Positions 61,224-64,000 of a DNA stretch of 64,000 nucleotides are shown piece after piece; position 1 is the first letter of the stretch, and each line of letters opens with the position of its first letter. Under the pieces are notes generated by a model that was given only the letters and a program-made list of their open reading frames with translations, ran no database searches and was not told the origin of the DNA. Source of the stretch: Rhodospirillales bacterium (GTDB lineage Bacteria; Pseudomonadota; Alphaproteobacteria; Micavibrionales; Micavibrionaceae); NCBI GenBank assembly GCA_020638285.1, contig JACKIV010000001.1, positions 517,675 to 581,674 of the forward strand, written 5' to 3'. A program made the position numbers and the translations under genes.

Positions 61224-61769
61224 ATGAAACACGGACGGGCTTATGGGCTGGTCGTTCTTGCGGGTGCGATGATTGCCATTGCGCTCCCTTCTGCGGCGCA
61301 GTTGGACAACAAACCCTATGGCTTCAAAAACGCGCCTGGCGGGGGCGTGGGGATGAGTCCGGGCGGGCAACAGGCCATTCTCGAGGAAAAGATATATGGC
61401 TTGAGGCCAGATAATCTGCTGCGCGATTCTTCGGGGAGTCTGATGGATCTGCGGAAAGGGCCCGGTGGCGTGGCGCTGGCGAGTCGGCCCGGTGACGGCG
61501 GGTTTATTCCCCGTTATCACGGAACGATCTTTAAGGGGAATATCTCCGGTATGGATGTGGGCGTGTTCAATTCATTCTTTGTCCCATCGGGCGATCGCGC
61601 CAGTACGCTCGGAACCGGATATGGGGATATGCAGTCCTGGGCTTCGATCAATTCCTGGACGTCCATGGTGGTTGCGGGGGGGGCGGGGGCTTATGCAGGC
61701 TCGTGGTTCCTGACGCCAAGCTCTGTGGACCTGTGGACTCTTCAGGTTCCGGCGCTGGGCGATCGATAG
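61224..61769 (+). CDS. Exported protein, candidate additional substrate of the HfaB-like pore
   Basis: 181 residues, strong ribosome binding site (AAAGGAG). Signal peptide to about residue 25 (cleavage PSAA-Q). The mature protein begins QLDNKPYGF, so KPYGF stands at the same distance from the cleavage site as KPWGF in the HfaA-like protein. The rest is Gly/Ser-rich with aromatic residues (GTGYGDMQSWASINSWTSM). It has no Cys and no enzyme motif. It is divergent from the hfaB-like gene. Role inferred from position and shared N-terminus. Confidence 0.7.
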   Translation: MKHGRAYGLVVLAGAMIAIALPSAAQLDNKPYGFKNAPGGGVGMSPGGQQAILEEKIYGLRPDNLLRDSSGSLMDLRKGPGGVALASRPGDGGFIPRYHGTIFKGNISGMDVGVFNSFFVPSGDRASTLGTGYGDMQSWASINSWTSMVVAGGAGAYAGSWFLTPSSVDLWTLQVPALGDR

Positions 61770-61900
61770 CCTTCCCTGAGCGGCTCTTTTCTCTCGACTA
61801 TGCTTAGACAATATGGCATTTCTTGGAACGTCTGGCGCGGTCCGCCCGGCGTTCGTTGTTTTGGGATCGAAAGATCGTCTTGAAGGAGAGTTAAGGAGCC

Positions 61901-62851
61901 ATGCTCATCGGTATGCCAAAGCCCCCCGGTTCAAAGTCATCCGCGCCCGCGACTTCCGGTGCGGCAGGGGACAGCGTCATTTTCGACGTCACGACGGCTG
62001 ATTTTCAGGCGAAAGTCTTTCAGGCATCCGTGGAAAAGCCCGTGATTGTTGATTTCTGGGCGCCGTGGTGCGGGCCGTGCAACCAGATGATGCCTTTGCT
62101 TGAAGAGGCTGTGCGCGCGTCCGCCGGGGCGGTCGTCATGGCCAAGGTCAATATTGACCAGAACCCCGATCTGGCGCAGGCTTTGCGGATTCAATCCGTT
62201 CCAACGGTCTATGCGTTTTTTCAGGGGCGTCCCGTAGACGGGTTCACGGGTGCGCAATCGGCCAGCCATCTGAAGGCCTTTGTCGAAGCGCTTGTTAAAA
62301 TGGCCCGCGCGGGAGCGCCGGACGCTATCGACGTTCCGGCTGCCCTCAAACAGGCTGCCGTCTGTCTTGCGGGCGGGGATCCGGCGACCGCACAGGCGAT
62401 CTACGGTGAAATTCTGGCGCAAGACGAAACGAATGTTGCCGCGTGGGTGGGGCTTGTGCGGACTTTTATCGCGGCGGGGCAGTTAGAGCAGGCACGCGGT
62501 CTGATTGATGGTGCGCCCGAATCCGTGGCAAAGAACCCGGAATTCGAGGCGGCGCGCACCGCCCTGTCTCTGGCGCAGGCCAAACCTGCTGTTTCCGTGA
62601 AGGATCTGGAGGATCGTCTGGCCCGGAATCCGGACGATCATGCTGCACGGTTTGATCTGGCCATGGCTTTGTTTGCGGGAGAATATCGGGCCGAAGCTGT
62701 AGACGCCCTGATCGAGATTATTTCCAGAAATCGAGAATGGGAAGAGGAAAAGGCGCGCAAACAACTCCTGCAATTTTTTGAAGCCTGGGGACCGGCTGAC
62801 CCGGCAAGTCTGGCTGGACGACGCAGATTGTCCACGGCTCTTTTTTCATAG
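61901..62851 (+). CDS. cnoX: Thioredoxin-domain co-chaperone (CnoX/YbbN type)
   Basis: 316 residues. Thioredoxin domain (about 25-130) with a full WCGPC site (56-60), unlike E. coli CnoX, which has SQHC. The C-terminal part (about 140-300) is TPR-like helices (AAVCLAGGDPATAQAIYGEIL). Such proteins hold unfolding proteins under oxidative stress. It is commonly next to the LON-domain gene in alphaproteobacteria; the hfa-like cluster lies between them here. Confidence 0.9.
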   Translation: MLIGMPKPPGSKSSAPATSGAAGDSVIFDVTTADFQAKVFQASVEKPVIVDFWAPWCGPCNQMMPLLEEAVRASAGAVVMAKVNIDQNPDLAQALRIQSVPTVYAFFQGRPVDGFTGAQSASHLKAFVEALVKMARAGAPDAIDVPAALKQAAVCLAGGDPATAQAIYGEILAQDETNVAAWVGLVRTFIAAGQLEQARGLIDGAPESVAKNPEFEAARTALSLAQAKPAVSVKDLEDRLARNPDDHAARFDLAMALFAGEYRAEAVDALIEIISRNREWEEEKARKQLLQFFEAWGPADPASLAGRRRLSTALFS

Positions 62852-62866
62852 TTTTTAATCAGAGTC

Positions 62867-63673
62867 TCAGAAGCATTTGTCCCGGTAAACCGCATCGGGA
62901 TCTGCGGCGATACTTCCGTCTTCCAGTGTGTTGATGAGGCTGGAGCTGATGACGGCACCGTCTTGCCCGCCGATGCAAGATGAAAAGGAATAAGCCAGAC
63001 GGGATTCTGACTTCGTTCCTGCGGTGCTCCGTTTGACCTCCATGACGAGGACGGGGGTTCCTTCGGGCAGGGCGATGGTGCCGCAGGACGAGGGCAGGAC
63101 GGATGTTTCCTGACCGTCCGCTCCACTCTCATCCCACCCGGTCCACCCTGCCGAGACCAGATTTCCGTCACGCATGATGCCGACCGACCCGTTTCCGGCC
63201 ATGCCTGCCATTTCCTGAGACATCAGAGGGCCGATGTTTTTCCCTAGCCCCTTGAGGGCAAAATTCACGGGATCAACCGATTCCGGCCAGACGGTCAGAA
63301 CTTCCCGAAAGCTTCCGTCCGCGTTGGCGGTGTCCCTGCAATATCCGGCCTTGAATCCGGATGTGAGACCTGTCGGGTTTGAGATGGTCACGCCAAGGGA
63401 ATCAAATGTTCCGTTTCCGATTGTTCCATCAACCCAGTCCGGATTTGTGGTCAAGGCCTGTTGTGCTGTTCTGGAAAAGCTCAAGGAAGCCAGAGCGTTC
63501 TGGCGTATGGCGGCCTGCACGAAATCCTTGCGCAAGGCGTCTTTTGCGTTCTGATTCGGGAGGCAGGCGGAAAGGTTGAACGTCGCCAGCGCCACGACCA
63601 GAAGAAGCGCAGTCCGACCTGACGAAAATCCTCCGCCAGTGTGCACCGTCCCATATCCTCGAATCCTTGCCAT
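62867..63673 (-). CDS. Predicted lipoprotein of unknown function
   Basis: 268 residues with a long signal ending in lipobox LSAC (about residues 34-37). The mature domain is Gly/Ser/Asn-rich with Cys at YCRDT, SSCGTI, SSCIGG and DKCF, probably disulfide-bonded. It includes the strands GNLVSAGWTGWDES and VLVMEVKRST. I do not recognise it. It is convergent with the thioredoxin gene, 15 bp apart. Confidence 0.7.
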   Translation of the reverse strand: MARIRGYGTVHTGGGFSSGRTALLLVVALATFNLSACLPNQNAKDALRKDFVQAAIRQNALASLSFSRTAQQALTTNPDWVDGTIGNGTFDSLGVTISNPTGLTSGFKAGYCRDTANADGSFREVLTVWPESVDPVNFALKGLGKNIGPLMSQEMAGMAGNGSVGIMRDGNLVSAGWTGWDESGADGQETSVLPSSCGTIALPEGTPVLVMEVKRSTAGTKSESRLAYSFSSCIGGQDGAVISSSLINTLEDGSIAADPDAVYRDKCF

Positions 63674-63731
63674 AAGATCATGGTAAGGTCGAAATCGTTA
63701 AAATTTTAATTAAATTCCTGTGTTCCACAGA

Positions 63732-63756
63732 AAACAGGGGCAAATAGCCCCTGTTT
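63732..63756 (-). terminator. Terminator of rpsI
   Basis: A perfect 10-bp stem, AAACAGGGGC with GCCCCTGTTT, loop of 5 bases. On the minus strand it ends in TTTT. It lies about 58 bases after the rpsI stop. Confidence 0.8.
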
Positions 63757-63813
63757 GAAGGAAAACCCTGCGAATTCCTGGAAAATGCCCCGGAAACGAA
63801 GAGACGCAAAAAC

Positions 63814-64000
63814 CTAACGTTTTGCCCATTGCTTGGAACGGCGAGCCTTGTGCAGACCGACTTTTTTCCGCTCTACCATCCGGGAATCGCGGGTCAAAAG
63901 ACCGGCTTTCTTCAGGACGGGGCGCAGATCCGGCTCAATGTCCTGCAAGGCACGGGAAATGCCGTGGCGCACGGCCCCGGGGTGTCCGGACAAGCCGCCG
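63814..64000 (-). CDS. rpsI: 30S ribosomal protein S9, C-terminal part
   Basis: The last 62 residues are in the window; the start lies beyond base 64000. It reads GGLSGHPGAVRHGISRALQ, then RPVLKKAGLLTRDSRMVERKK and ends RRSKQWAKR, the S9 signature, with the usual basic tail that contacts the P-site tRNA. rplM (L13) is expected upstream, outside the window. Terminator at 63732-63756. Confidence 0.96.
   Translation of the reverse strand, partial: GGLSGHPGAVRHGISRALQDIEPDLRPVLKKAGLLTRDSRMVERKKVGLHKARRSKQWAKR

Noticed and set aside
63690..63715. CtrA-like site TTAA-N8-TTAAC upstream of the lipoprotein gene
   Set aside because: The CtrA consensus needs a 7-base spacer; here it is 8, in a very A+T-rich stretch where TTAA is expected by chance.
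1..64000. CRISPR arrays, insertion sequences, tRNA and rRNA genes
   Set aside because: No regularly spaced repeats, transposase-like proteins or tRNA cloverleafs were seen on either strand by eye.

Overview
The window reads as a chromosomal segment of an alphaproteobacterium of moderate to high G+C. The markers are ChpT (the CckA-ChpT-CtrA phosphotransferase), a MucR/Ros regulator, a TipF-like membrane EAL protein, an alphaproteobacterial-type DnaX, polyhydroxybutyrate genes and a CsgG/HfaB-type holdfast-anchor locus. I cannot place it to family. I see no tRNA, rRNA, CRISPR array, insertion sequence or prophage gene; the segment is almost entirely protein coding.

Layout. 0-14 kb: a truncated exported protein, ribF, clpA, a lipoprotein, an alpha/beta hydrolase, a P-type cation ATPase, a degenerate GGDEF-EAL protein, a small Xre regulator behind a strong promoter with two identical palindromes, and polA. 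14-25 kb: fliL, a DUF4164-like protein plus zapA, phaA-DUF2061-phaB with a cyclic-nucleotide-binding protein, a large unknown protein with a HicA-like N-terminus, a HAD-IIA phosphatase plus TipF-like pair, and ispG. 25-36 kb: dnaX, ybaB, galU, chpT, pheS, an unknown gene pair, an M3 oligopeptidase, a family-5 uracil-DNA glycosylase and tyrS. 36-47 kb: an oligopeptide-binding protein, a low-G+C DUF2971 gene, bolA, sucB, a macro-domain protein, fba, mucR, acpP-fabF and two methyltransferases. 47-57 kb: rimO, a sugar-nucleotide epimerase, an RNase R without its usual N-terminal helix-turn-helix, mreB, rpmJ, uvrA and a LON-domain protein.

57-62 kb is the most distinctive part. A LuxR-type regulator with a receiver lacking the phosphoacceptor Asp (the architecture of CsgD) lies next to a minus-strand operon of a CsgG/HfaB lipoprotein, a repeat-bearing HfaD-like exported protein and a small HfaA-like exported protein. 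A divergent gene encodes another exported protein whose predicted mature N-terminus carries KPYGF at the same offset as KPWGF in the HfaA-like protein. I read this as a curli/holdfast-anchor-type surface-fibre system with its own regulator and possibly an extra substrate. It lies between a LON-domain gene and a cnoX/ybbN-type thioredoxin gene, which are often neighbours in alphaproteobacteria.

Many genes that are usually in conserved operons stand alone here: pheS without pheT, dnaX-ybaB without recR, mreB without mreCD, sucB without sucA/lpd, and fliL without other flagellar genes. This suggests a lineage with much operon fragmentation. The window ends inside rpsI.
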